Positions 14,622 through 28,100 of a stretch of DNA of 64,000 nt are shown one piece after another (position 1 is the stretch's first letter; the number at the start of each line of letters is the position of its first letter). The stretch covers positions 62,001 to 126,000 of the forward strand of contig PQWQ01000009.1 in the NCBI GenBank assembly GCA_002943765.1, in the 5' to 3' direction. Made by a program: the position numbers and the translations under genes. The notes beneath the pieces are model-generated. The model was given only the letters and a program-made list of their open reading frames with translations, made no database searches and was not told the DNA's origin. Source of the stretch: Psoroptes ovis (Eukaryota > Arthropoda > Arachnida > Sarcoptiformes > Psoroptidae).

Positions 14622-14660
14622 TCAGCATCATGATGCTTCATCATTGTGAGATGATGCTGA
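14622..14660. repeat. 10-bp stem, 19-base loop hairpin
   Basis: TCAGCATCAT at 14622-14631 pairs exactly with ATGATGCTGA at 14651-14660. The fold is too short for a normal microRNA precursor unless flanking pairing exists, and none was seen. Confidence 0.55.
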
Positions 14661-17159
14661 TCATATCATCATATAGAATCATCGTTGGCGTATAGTTTTT
14701 CGTTTTTTATTTTTTGTTCTACTTGACATTTTCATCCATAATTTATCGAGATTTTATTTTTTTTTGAAAATTTTCCAAACTCTCCTTTCATTGTCATTGT
14801 TATGATTATTTCATATTCTTTCGATAAAAAAATAGTTTGAACTTGATTAATCGCTAATTGGAATTTGTTTTTTTTAAATTTTTTATAAATTCTCAATGCT
14901 TCAAATATTTAATTCAAATATTCAATTATCATTATAATTAACAAGACATTTTGATTATTACCATTATTATTATCAGTATCATTTTTGATATGGTTAGAAG
15001 CAAAAAAAAAGCATAGAAACAAATCAATGAATAAGACCTTTGTGTTTAATAATGCTTGGAAAAGTACAAACAAAATTGAAAACAATTATAATGTAAAATC
15101 AATGGTAGAAAAAAAAGAGAATTTATTTCAAAGAAAAATTTCATTCGCTTTGATTTCAATATTTTTTCATATTCACTTTCTATCTTGAAGCAAAATATTT
15201 TCATAGGAATTGCTTTGAAACATTTGGCACATGTTGAAATAGAGAGAAGAAAAAATTGAAATCAAACAGAGATTAACCAAATTCAAAGAAAAAAAAATAT
15301 GAAAAGAATTAATAATAAAAATGGAAGAAAAAATCGTGAATTGTGAATAGTGTAAGCGTCGAATGTGTTTCAAATGTATTCATCACACGAAAAAGAGAAT
15401 TGAAAAAAAAAATGGAATGAAATTGAAATTAAAAGAGAAAAAAAATCTTCTATTATAATTTATTTTTCCATCCATTTGAAAATGAAAATCAAGTTTGAAA
15501 TACTTATTTTGGATGTTAAAATCTAGAAAAAAAAATTTCCAATGTTTCGAATATCTTTCAAATGTCTCGAAATGCGAACAAGCTTTTTAGATGTAGTTGT
15601 TACCTTTTTTCCAAAAAAATTTTGATCATTTACAAATAATAATTTGAAGTGAAAAAAAAACAAAAAAGCATTTTGCAATTAAATTCACTTTTAACAATGA
15701 AAAAAAAATAAATGATATAATCAGTGAAATCTTTATTTTATTTTTCTTTTAATTTAAAGATCAACAGGTGTGTGTGTGTGTGTGTGCGTTTGTGTGTATG
15801 CTGTTCAATTTTATCGTTAAATAATGTAATGAAATGAATTCAAGTGATTTTTTTTTCTATATCCAACATAACAAAATGTCATCAATAGTGAAGTTTGAAC
15901 TAATTATTTCATGTTCAATCAACAGGTTCAATTTTGTATGAAGCGACTAATAATAAACGATATTGAACCGTATATAGAATGATCCAAATATATTTATAAC
16001 TAATGATTTTGTGGTGTATTGTGTTTTTGATTTTAAATGATACCTATTTATGTTTTTAATTAATGTTTACCTTTTTCATCATGTCTGATTGTTATCATTA
16101 CAATAACATTTGTGACTACACAATAAATGTCTAAATTTGATCGATATACACGAAAAAAAAAAATAATAAAAAAAACATATCAAATGTATCGAATTTTTTT
16201 TTGTAAATGATACCGGTTGATTCATTGTGGCGCCCACTAATTTATTTTTATTATTATGATTTTCATTTTTGAAATACTTGTGAATTGAAGATTTTTGTTA
16301 ATAAAAGTGAAATGATTATTTGTTTATTTTCTATTTAAACTTTTAACTTTTATGAACTTTTTTCTTTTCATCATAAAATTCAAACAAACAAAATTGAATA
16401 CAAATCCTTTTTTTGTGTGGCTATTATTCAGCGAAATCTTTGAATTCAAAGAATTTTTCCCTTATTTCAATTGACACAAAAGCTTTTCATAAATTGATGA
16501 TGAATTCATGTGAATTTGAGAAACAAATTTGGTGATAAAATTATCATTCATTCATTTATGCCATGAATCACAAATGATGATATTTTTCTAAATAAACACG
16601 AATTAAATGATCACAATTATTATGGTTCGTGACCCAATGATATAATTTTCGTTTTGATTCATCGTTTCTCGATTTCACTATTTTTTCAATTTCCATTTTT
16701 GCTGTTTATTCAATGTTTTAATACATTTTGTTGATTTTCATTTTTTTCAAATGTGATTGACCGAAATTTACCGAATAAAAATTAACACAAAAATATCATC
16801 GTGTGATTGACCGCTTAACGAATTTTGAAAAAAAATTGTAATGAATGAACCAATCGTGTCTGTGTGTGTGTGTGGTGACTAAGTGTCAGAAATTCATTTA
16901 CAATTTTTTTGGTGAAAATTTTTTTTTTTTTTTTTTTGAAAGTTCAACGACTAAACATATTTTCAATTTCATTAGTGTGCTTCAAAAAAAATTTTAAAAT
17001 AGTAAATCGCCAAAAACAATCGTCATCATCATCATAATCTTAATCAGCGTTCATATATGTGTCTGTGTATTATTTTTATCAATCAATTTTGGGCAAAAAA
17101 AAATATTTTTTACTAAAATAAACTAAAGAAATCCAACGGTGTTTGCATGTTTTGTGAAG

Positions 17160-17175
17160 GTGTATGCGCATACAC
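17160..17175. repeat. 16-bp perfect palindrome
   Basis: GTGTATGCGCATACAC reads the same on both strands, with a GCGC-containing core unusual for this composition. It lies about 2 kb upstream of the deacetylase start codon. A regulatory role is conjecture. Confidence 0.6.
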
Positions 17176-17414
17176 GCATGTATATTGACCAGTGAATGAA
17201 TTAAGAACAAAATTGATTCAATCAAATGAATGGAAATTGAGTTTTCAAAATAAAATATACAAATAATTAATTATTATTCGAATCAAAATTAATTGCAAAT
17301 CATCGTCATCTTCTTCTTCAAAAAAAAAAGAAGGCATCTTCGCCCTTTAATATTATGCAGGTAATGATATTCAATTCAAAAACGACTATTTTTACCCCAA
17401 GAAAAACTTATTGG

Positions 17415-17419
<5 letters not shown>

Positions 17420-17445
<26 letters not shown>
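17420..17445 (+). repeat. poly-T run of 26
   Basis: Uninterrupted T homopolymer, jointly the longest in the window with that at 37014-37039. Confidence 0.95.
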
Positions 17446-19154
17446 GACAAAAATATGCATTTCACACCTGTTGAGCTATAGGAATATCGAAATTTATCCA
17501 TTTTCTTTTTGGGCATTCATTGTCGTCAATGTCCTCAATTTTCCATTTATGATCTATTTGATCTAATTTTCCATATTGTTTCGATGAATTTATGTTGAAT
17601 TTTTTTTCAAAATCGTCAATTGAATTTCAATATTTTAAAATATTGAATATGCTAAAACAGTTTTACTTTCATCATTATTATTTTATTATTGTTTAAATGA
17701 CAAAATGTGCATTTATTGCTACTTATTCAGATTTTATTTCGAATTAGAATCTAACAATAATAGCCATATGACCTTTACAGATTCATATTATATTATCATA
17801 AAGAATTGAATGTAAAAATGTAGAAAAACTTTAATGTTTCAAGCAAGAAGCAACATTAAGTGCATATAATATAAGCAATCAGAACATGCATCATCATCAA
17901 TTGTGTGATTTACAATCTAAGATAAACGTGTTTGTCCTGTATTCAATTACGAATTTGAAATTTTAATTTATTTCCAATATATTCACATTGATAATAAATC
18001 AAATTCGCTAATATTTTTTTTTTTTTCATTTCTTTTATTTGATGTATTTGAATTTTTGTTTGGATTTTTTTTCTTGTAAAAAAAATCCCTTAAAGAAAAA
18101 TTCAAAATGCAAGATCTTTGATTGCTTTTCTTCTTATTATTTCAATCGTTTTTAAAATCCATAAATTCATCATACATTTACAATCTTTTAATGAATTTGA
18201 TTTTGATTTTATGATCAATCATTTTATGAACGAAAAATAATAATAAAAGAATTAAATTTTAAATTATTATTATTATGATGTCTGACTATTCATTCAGATG
18301 TTATTCAAATTTGATTTGAGTATAAGATATGTTGATTGACAGAGATATATTGAATTTGATAGAATTTTCATTTGGATTTTATTTATTTTGAATGATGAAC
18401 CGAAAAAAAATATTCAATAATTAGCGACCATCTGTGACATTGATCTTGGAAAAAATTTTGTTTTCGATAATATCAATCGTATTAACCTCTATGAGATGAC
18501 ATTGTTTGATGTGAATGATGTTTTAGAATAAAAACAATTTCAATTAAAAAAATTCCGAATATAATCGCATTAATTTTTCATGATAATAAAATGGTGAAAG
18601 CATATTTGCTTTGGTGACAACAAAGTCTAAATGTTTATTAGAAATCAAATAAATTTAATTTGAAATTAATTTCATTTATTTGAATGAATTTGTTGTATCC
18701 TCATCCACTATCAATTGATCAAACTAAGAGTTTAAAATCTTATTACATTGTAAATCCTTTTGTTTTTTTTATGATTTTGATTTGAATATAATTTTAATTT
18801 TTGATTTAATTGACACAGATTTGAATAAAATTTTAAAAAAAAACAACGACGACACTGCCTGCAACAGCAATTTCATCAGGAATTATTCAAAATATTAAAA
18901 AATAAAAACAACTGTTTAAATTCTCGATATATTTTTATTTTATCAAAATGTTGTTATGACTGTAATCACTTATACATTATAGCAGAAAAAAATGGTCACC
19001 TGAGATATGATTTTAGGAGGAAAAATTTATTGAAATATTGAATCAATAATTTTCTTATTAAATTATCACCAAGAATATTTTTTATATCGACGCTAGTCTT
19101 AGATTTTATAATTTTTTTTTTAAATTAATCAATCAAATAATACGATAATCAAAA

Positions 19155-22100
19155 ATGTCAAAATCAAAAAGTACTGATAATTTTGGCCATTATAATAATA
19201 AATTATTATCATCATTAAATAATTCACGATTGACAAACGAATCGATGGGAAAAAATGATCATCAGATTGATCAAGAACAACATCCGCATACGAATCGGCA
19301 GCGAAATCAACAAAAGTTCCTGATACATCATCATCATAGTAATAATAATCAATTTATCAATTATATTATGTATCTACAATCGATAATACTTATGACATTC
19401 ATAATCATTGGTAAGTGAAAAAAGCAAAAATGAAAAATTCAAAATTAAATCATATGAGTCTTGTATATTTTGTCATGAATTATTGCTAATCATTTTCAAA
19501 TGCTTATCATGATTCATGATTTTTTGACGAGAAGATGCTTTGTAAATGCCAATGTAGAATACATAATTATTAATTGATCCATCATCATCATTATCAAATT
19601 CAATCGATAAGCATAAGACATGCACACGCCAAACACAAAAATACTTGTTGCTATTTTGAACATAAATCAATGATATCTTCTTGTATGAAAATGAACATAA
19701 TTAGTTTTTGATAATCATCATTATAATAATAATATCTGTTCATAGAAATGTAATTATTATTTCACTTATTTTAATCAATGTTGATGATGAGCATATGATA
19801 TTGATACAAAAGGAATATTTGTTTGCATCTTAATGAATATATCCTATGTGACGTGCTCTGTTTCGAAACAATGATGAAACATTCAATTTTTCTTCACCTT
19901 TAAAACTGTTAGTTTTATTAGTGTATAAAACAATATCGATTCACCAATGACGCCAACGAATCGATCCATCTTTCCTTGCGTCCATTTATTCATTCATCGA
20001 CAAAAACAAAAACAATGATGATGATTATTATGTTGCCACATTGTTTCATTGATAATGTTATTTTGAAGCAGCCAAAAATAAATAAATAAATAAATAATGA
20101 TGTTTGAATGAATTGATTGATTGAAAAATTTATTTATTTTTTCCTACGTGAAAATTGTGAAATTTTTATTAATTTGTATAAATTAAATCATTGGATATTT
20201 TAATTTGAAAAAAAAATTTATTTTCAAGCCAAAAACAAATGTCGAAATATTTTAGAAAATGAATGTGTGTCTAATGTTTATCCCGTATTTTTACTAAAAG
20301 CTCAAAATTCAAAATTATTTGTTAAAGGAATTTTCCGCACTGAGTTCATCGGTAATTTTCCTCTGACAGGTGATAGGAAAAGACATTATCATCATTATTG
20401 ATATCATTCAAATTTGGCATTTATGCATTTTCTCGATTATTATTCCTTTTTTTCTTTTGTAAACAAATTTATAAAATGTTTAAATCGTTTCATTGCATTA
20501 CACATAATTAAAATACCCGATAAGGTTTTTCAGATAAATTTTCGTTAAACAAAATCAAGCCTACATTCATTTCATTCATATATTTTTCGAATTAATGATT
20601 CAAAAATTGAATTATCTATTTGATTTATCATGTGGTTTTGGATGTTAAATCGAATATAAAATCAAATACATCAAATCCAACCAAATCAAATTAAATCATG
20701 TTTTCTTTTTTACGGATTTTTCCGAATGATTCCCGATGTTTTGATCTTATGAAAATTAAACATCACGTATATCACTTATTTTTAAAAAAAACATTTGCAC
20801 ATTTTGTTGTTTTTTCCATGAATTTTATTTCATTTTATTTTATTCAATTAAAAATTATGTTCATTATCATAATAAACAATAATTAAAACATTTTAATTAG
20901 ATAAGCAATGATATTAGTCAAAATAAAGATCCATATTATCTCATTTACTGAACATTTTGTACATTTGTACACATTTGATGTTCAGTATCATCTGTGAGAA
21001 ATCTTGAAAAATATTCAGCATCATCCTGATTGATCATGATAATTTCAATAGATAATATCGATGATATTTAATGTGTCATGTTGTTGTTCACACAGTGATG
21101 CTCTTCCGGGCTATTTATTTCTTTTCCTTTGATTGCTACTGATCAATACGAATACAAAAAAAATCAATTGTTCATTTCAATACAATTTTTTTTTTTTTTT
21201 TTTTTTTTGTTGACTGGCAATTAAATATATTGGTTTCATTCATTTTTATTTCTCATTGTTCATTTCAATTATTATTAATAGTCATTCAAAAATTATTGAA
21301 TGATTTTATTTTATTTTATTTTTTTATTTCTTTTTTATAATATTTATTTTTTTCACATCATCGATCGCTGCCTTCCTGACGTTTTATTCCCTCGATTTTG
21401 TCAAAATCACAAAATATTTTTTTTCCAAAATTTTCGATGACAATTTTATTACATTTATCAAGATTTTCTCAAATACAAAAAAAAAACCAAACAACATTGA
21501 TTTAATTGGTTTTTAAAATGACATTTAGCGATAAATAGCAAGTAACAATGATTCAAATCGTTGAAATTTATCATATTTATTATTCAAATATCGATAATTA
21601 GTGCATAGTGTAATCATTGAAAAATCGAAAAAAAACTTTTTGTTTTTTTGAATAGAAAATATCAACAAAAATAATGCAAATTGTTATAATTTTTCTGCTA
21701 CCGATTTTCAAAAGAACAAATTCAAATCAATATTTGCATATGAAAATTGCTTAATAATATCAATAATTATAATTATCATAATTTAATCTGATTTTGTTTG
21801 TTTAAATAAGAAATTATGTGCTCAAATAAATAATTTTTCTTTCGAAAAGAAAAAAAATGATACATTTTAAGCAATCAAAGATAATGGAGCAAATATGATG
21901 ATTTTAGATCATTATTACAAAATATAATAATGACTGATTATCATATCATAGATTAATCTCTATTATTTTCAAATATAAATAGCTACTATTTTTCTTTTGT
22001 TGATTATTTCATTTTAATATTCAATTTACTAGTACACAAGCAATTACTATGAGCTAATTACTTATCGATAGCTTCTGGATAATTTACGTTTTTATTTGAA

Positions 22101-25100
22101 TTTTGAAGCGCCAAAAAAATTTTATTTATGTAATTTGCAAGTTATCTGCTTGTATTGAAGATGAAATTGAAATTGTTATAAAATTGAATTTTTTTTTTTT
22201 TTTTTGAGTGATTTTATCCGAATTACCTTATAGAATTTCAGCCGTCTGAAACTTTATTCGAATGTCTAAAAAAAGAAATTTTTCGTCTAAAAATAACCCA
22301 AACAAACAATGAAAAATAATCATAAATCATCATTTGATTGAAATTAATTGAATACACCTAACTGTACATTATTTATTTGTGGCCAAATTTTTTTTTCATT
22401 CCTATTTGACCATTATTTAATCCAATCCTTCAATAAATCCAGTATGAAAATAATTCGAAAACAAAGGTGTGAATTGTTTCATATATTTTCAAAATATTGC
22501 CATTCATAAATCAAATTTTTTTCAATAATTGATAGCAGCAGTAGCATCAAATAATATTGAATTTAGTTTTTGTTCAAAAATCATTTAATATAATCCTTTC
22601 TCATTGGTCTGAAGTGATTGCAATTTGTATTTGAAAAAAAATAATGAAAAATTACCATCTATATATCACTTGCATATGAATAATGCTTTTCAATCAATCA
22701 TACAAATGACTTTTCATTTTTATCATTTTTCAGTAGTTATTTCACAATTATTTTTGACCATAGGCGTCTTTTGATTATTTTGATGATACCATATTTCGAT
22801 TAATATTTCGAACATGTATCAAAATACATTGAAAATAAACATTGTATCAATTGTGTATTGTCGTTATTCGATAAACAAGAAAAGAATGTGAACAAAACAT
22901 TGAACAATCAATTTATTAATCTATCAAATTCATTATTTATTACAACCATTGTTCAGTTATTGTATTATTATTAAGCCACTATGATCATTGTGCTTGACTA
23001 ATGATTTTAGCAATTTATAAATATAAAATTAATGAAGAATATACCAGGTGTTCAAACCAATAAGAAAATTTTTTTTTATTATTTCTCATGATAATAATAT
23101 TCATTGATTATTTTTATAATCAATATATCATGAAGTGTTTGTGTGTGGTCATTAAACGCATGCACATTAACCAGCTAATACATCATTCACATTCAAAACC
23201 ATACATTTTTTCAGACACTTTTGTTATGCAAAATAACAATAATAATTATGATTACTGCGAAAAAAATGCGGAAATTGAAATCATATTCATTCACATTAAT
23301 ATATGCTGAGAATATTATATCATATATAGCCAAGATTTAATAAATGAATGAAAGAAAGAAAAAATACAATAAAATCACATGAAAGAAAATGATCCATTTG
23401 ATTATGATTATAATTATAATTATCATTGTGCTCAGTGATCATACACATCATCGATTGATCATAAAATGTCTAACTAACTGTCTTCCGATTCAATTTTTTT
23501 TTCTTTTTTTTTTGAATAGTTGAAATACATCTTTATATGAATTTGTTAGATTATTACATATTATCGTTGATTGACAAGGTCAATTATAATTTTTTTTTTT
23601 GTTATTATGATGACATGAATGTATGATGTGTGTTCTATCAAATGACCAAATAATCATCATTATGGATTCGTAATAATAATGGTTATAATGAATTCATGAA
23701 CAACAATGATAATCATAATAATATCTTTCAAGTTTGAATACATTATTAGAAATAGTCTGATTTGAATTTCTAAAACATTTGATTTGAAATGAATTTCGTT
23801 TTTCTTAAAAAAATTGAGTCGAAATTGAAATTTAATGTTTGAATATATTGTAACATAAGGATGTGTCTGTGAAGAATTATGCACTAACATACACTGGGCA
23901 CACACATTCACACACCTTGATATGTGCCTATGGGATAAATGGATGATGCACACGAATGGCAAATTTGTGTTGATCCATCATTGATTCCATCATTCTAACG
24001 ATTCATTCATTCATATTGATATATCTGTAAAATGTCCTAAATGATATTGACTATATTTACTTATATCATTATCATTTTATAATCGCTTGTTTTCTCCTAT
24101 TAATTTTTTTTATTTTGAATTGAAAATATATTTATGTATTCAATCTGCATAATTATATTCAAAAAACATTTTAAAAATGAACAATAATTATGATCATATA
24201 ACACACACAAAAAAAACATTAAAATGTTATGATTTACATCAATAAATCACTTGTTTTAATGTGAAAAAAATATGAAATAATTGGAAAAATTATCATTTTC
24301 ATTTTCTTGTATGTTAATAATGATAATGATAATAATCATATTTCATCTTTCATCTTTCACACACACTAACACATATTCATTTGAACATATTGAAATTGAA
24401 TTTTTTTTTTGTTTCATCTTTGTTTTATCGAGCCAATTTTTTTCAATTATGATAATGAACATGATGATGATCATAATTATCATAATAAATGTTCAATAAT
24501 TGATAATAGATTCAGACAATTTTTACTGTCAACATCATCATCGAAGTTGTTCTTAAATACAATCAAAATTTACATGTGCTTATTCGGTCATATTTGAATA
24601 TGAATTATTGAATTTAAAATTTCAAAAAATGAATTAAATTGCCAGAAATTTTTGAAGAATTTTCCTTAAAAAAATGAAATTTCGAAATTACAAAATATTT
24701 TTTTTTAAATCAATCGGTTTGATGATTGATCGTTTTATTATTATTATTATTTATTATTTAATTCATTCAAAAAAATGAATGAACAAATGAATGAATTTTG
24801 TAATGGTTCAAGCGAATCATTAATTTTGATTATCGATTATTCAAAAATATTTTTTTTTTGAGAAAATATTTTCAAATTTAAAAATTTTTCCAATCAATCG
24901 ATATCTGTGTCTGATTTTTTCATTTTTCAAATTTTCTGCTTTGAAACACGTGTATTGTTTTTACATATTTTTTTTCAATATTTTTCATTTCTCACTAAAA
25001 TGGTCATAGATTGGGCGTCAATCAATCAATTGCAATTTTTTTGATTGTTAAATTAATTAAGTTCAATAGAATTTTATGAAAAAACAAGCAAAATGAAAAA

Positions 25101-28100
25101 TATGATTAATGATGTTCGTGATATAATTCAATTCCTTTTATTTTTCTGAAAAAAAAATTTCTCATAAAAATTTTACTTCTCCAATAAATGAATTGAAATT
25201 TTTTTTTCAATTTTTGACAAACATTTTGTGTGTGTTCATCGTAAATTTTTGTTTCCATCATTGATTGAATTAAAATTGAATTCCTAATTAATTTTATGCA
25301 CTTATCATCGGATTATGACAACAAAAGGTTTATGATTTTCTTATGATCGACTAGTGTTTTAGATTTTATGTCAATTTTCCCATTGAATCAGTCTTTGGTG
25401 CACAAAAAATTGATGGAAAAATACTGATGAATGCCGGTCACAGCTAAAAGCTTCGACTGCTTTGACACATAAACAAGCCACAATTTTTTTATAAAATCCA
25501 ATTTCATTTGGACGTTTTAATACGTCATCAGCAGGACCGGTTTCGGCATTCTCAAAATTATATTTACATTTAATTTGCATATTTTTTGATCAATTATATG
25601 CATATTCGTCTTCAAATTACTTGAAATTAATCACTTTTTCTCTTGCTCATCTTGAATAATGAAAATGAAATGCAAATTTTTTAGAAATTCAATAATCATA
25701 TAGATTTCAGCTTAAAGCATAATCTGCTTGGAGATCTTTGAGAAAAAAAATGACTTTACCATGGATGAAATTCAAATTTGATGATCTCGATGTCGATGAT
25801 GATAACAGCTGATTTCCTAATTACAATTTCCCTGTCATTATTCGACTTTGACTGATTCTGATTCATTATTATTGTTGTTGTTGTTATTATTATTGTTCTA
25901 TGAAACATTTCTTTATGACAACTGTGTATTTTCATCATGTATATTTTCTAATTAAAAATCAATTTAAATTATTTGTTTATCATAAATCATTGAATGGCAT
26001 CCAAAATCAAATGGCAATGTTCGTCATTGAATTTTGAATGATAAATTCTTGTATTTCGATTGTCAATAATTTTTCATCCAAATTTTAATGAATGAATAAA
26101 TTTTCCAAGAATCCACAGTATTGAAAGCTGCCAAACCGAGAATAATTTATTTAAAAAAAATTGAATTCTTCAATTTAAAACAAGAAGAAAAACCATAAAT
26201 ATCGATCATCTAATGAATTGATGACCTTGCCATTCATACATTCATTCATTCAATCATTGATTCATAACTCATATCATATCAGACAATCATTTAATCTTTA
26301 TTTTATTTTATTTTTTTGTGAATATATTGACATTCATAAAAAGAAAAAATTTCTTTGAAATGAATTTTTTTTTCTTAAATTAAAATAAAAAGAAGATTAA
26401 ATCACATTGAGATGCCATCGAAAAATATTTCACATAAGTAATTGTTTTATTTATTCATTATTTTCTCGATATTTCGTAATACAGACAAATACACATACAC
26501 ATTCGCATTCATTTATCGTTCATTCATCAAAATATTTATCATTATATTATCAAAAATTTTTATTCAATGATTTTTTACTAACAAACAAACAAAACATGGG
26601 AGAAAAAGCAAAAGGTGAAAAAATTTGAAAAATTTCAAAATTACTTTCGATTTTTTGTTTTAATTGAATAAAAATTCAAGAAAAAGAAAAATTGAATTTA
26701 TACATCATCATCATCGTCATTATTATCATTATAATACAAAAGTAATCAATCAATGTATTATAATTTTGTGAAAAAAAATTTCAAATCAATTATTCAAGAT
26801 TTATTTTTTCACTTATGAATATGGGCATCACAATGAAAATTGCTTTAATCTCTGAAGTTATCATGGAGATTTTAATCAATTATTTGTCAGAGAAATTTGT
26901 TTGGATGAAAAATGTACAAAATATATTTTTTTAAATCTTTGTTTTGTCTTAAATCGACTAAGATTAATTTTCAAATTTCAATTTGTTTTTGCATTTCAAT
27001 CAATATACAACCATTCATTGCTACCGAATATTATTGTTGTATCAAATTTTGAAATCAAGGAAAATCACAACGAAACTAATTCAGAAAATCAAATTTTCAA
27101 TAAAATCAATAATCAATGATAATTGTTTTTATTGATTATTACTTTGAAAATGATTTTTATTTAATTTGCTTTTAGCCGAATAATTTTTACTTCACAAATC
27201 ACAATTATCATACTTATATACTAAGTTTTTTTTTGGGTGGAATATTCAATTTCGTACGATTTAATAATATCAAGTATACCGTAATCATAGCTAGCATAAA
27301 TAAAATAACCTTCATTCAAAGGCAGTTACAAATTTTTTTTTCATCCATTGAAATGAAGAAAATAATTTAATCGATTTGATAGAAATAAAATTAATTCAAT
27401 TATAATGATTGTAACAGCAAAAATAATTAAACTATCATAATGATGATGTTTAAGGTGATGACAATTATCATTATTACCATTATAATTATGATTGCATTCA
27501 TCTTGCCATTATCAATCGTTTAATTGTAAAATTAATTACACATAAGAACTTTAAATTTTATATTTTGAAAAATATTCAGAATTGTATTTAGAATTTGTTT
27601 TTTCTTTTCAAAATTTTCAATCAAAAATCAAGCTGTGAGAACATTCAAAATAAAATAACAGAAGCGATTTTATTCTGTTTTAAATAATTCCAAGGTTCCT
27701 TCTGTCAATAATTACATATAATAGCGCATAATTATGATTATTAGGGTGTTACACACACAAATCAAAACACATGCGAAAATTTTCATTTTCAATTGTTGTG
27801 TGAATTTGATTAAATTGATTCGGTTTTTAATTCGGTTCTTTTGTTTTGACAATTTAATTTTAAATGACAATTATAATTAGTGTTAATTACAATGCTAATG
27901 ATGCCTTTTGTTTTTTTTCATTTTGAAGGTTTAATAATACCGATAAAATTGATATCATGTGATCCATCATCATCATCATCAGCATCATTATCATCACCAT
28001 CAACGATAACAATATCGGCATCATCACCAATAGTATCGCCATTAACATCGATTAATTTTCGTTGCCCTGAACAATTTGGTTATTATGCTGATGAATTTAA

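Larger units (their letters stand above)
5351..19154. other. gene-free AT-rich region upstream of the chitin deacetylase gene
   Basis: No exon, RNA gene or intact element was recognised in about 13.8 kb. It contains long T runs (6154-6173, 16919-16937, 17420-17445), GT/CA microsatellites near 8967-8988 and 15768-15787, and several exact palindromes (6681-6700, 7153-7180, 12088-12109, 17160-17175). Distal regulatory DNA for the gene starting at 19155, or introns of an unseen gene, cannot be excluded. Confidence 0.6.

Noticed and set aside
16225..16240. TGGCGCCCA, resembling a Lys-tRNA primer-binding site
   Set aside because: No LTR-like ends, polypurine tract or coding remains lie nearby. A nine-base match is not enough.
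25500..25560. Possible hammerhead ribozyme (CTGATGA and GAAAC on the minus strand)
   Set aside because: The two core boxes are in the wrong order and spacing for the three-stem fold, and no GAAA follows the stem after CTGATGA.
27880..27928. Reading the CBM14 exon as starting at 27880 or 27892
   Set aside because: The codon at 27880 is GTG. The ATG at 27892 falls in what looks like the pyrimidine tract of a splice acceptor, and the upstream exon at 19155 fits phase and hydrophobicity better. It is kept only as a fallback.
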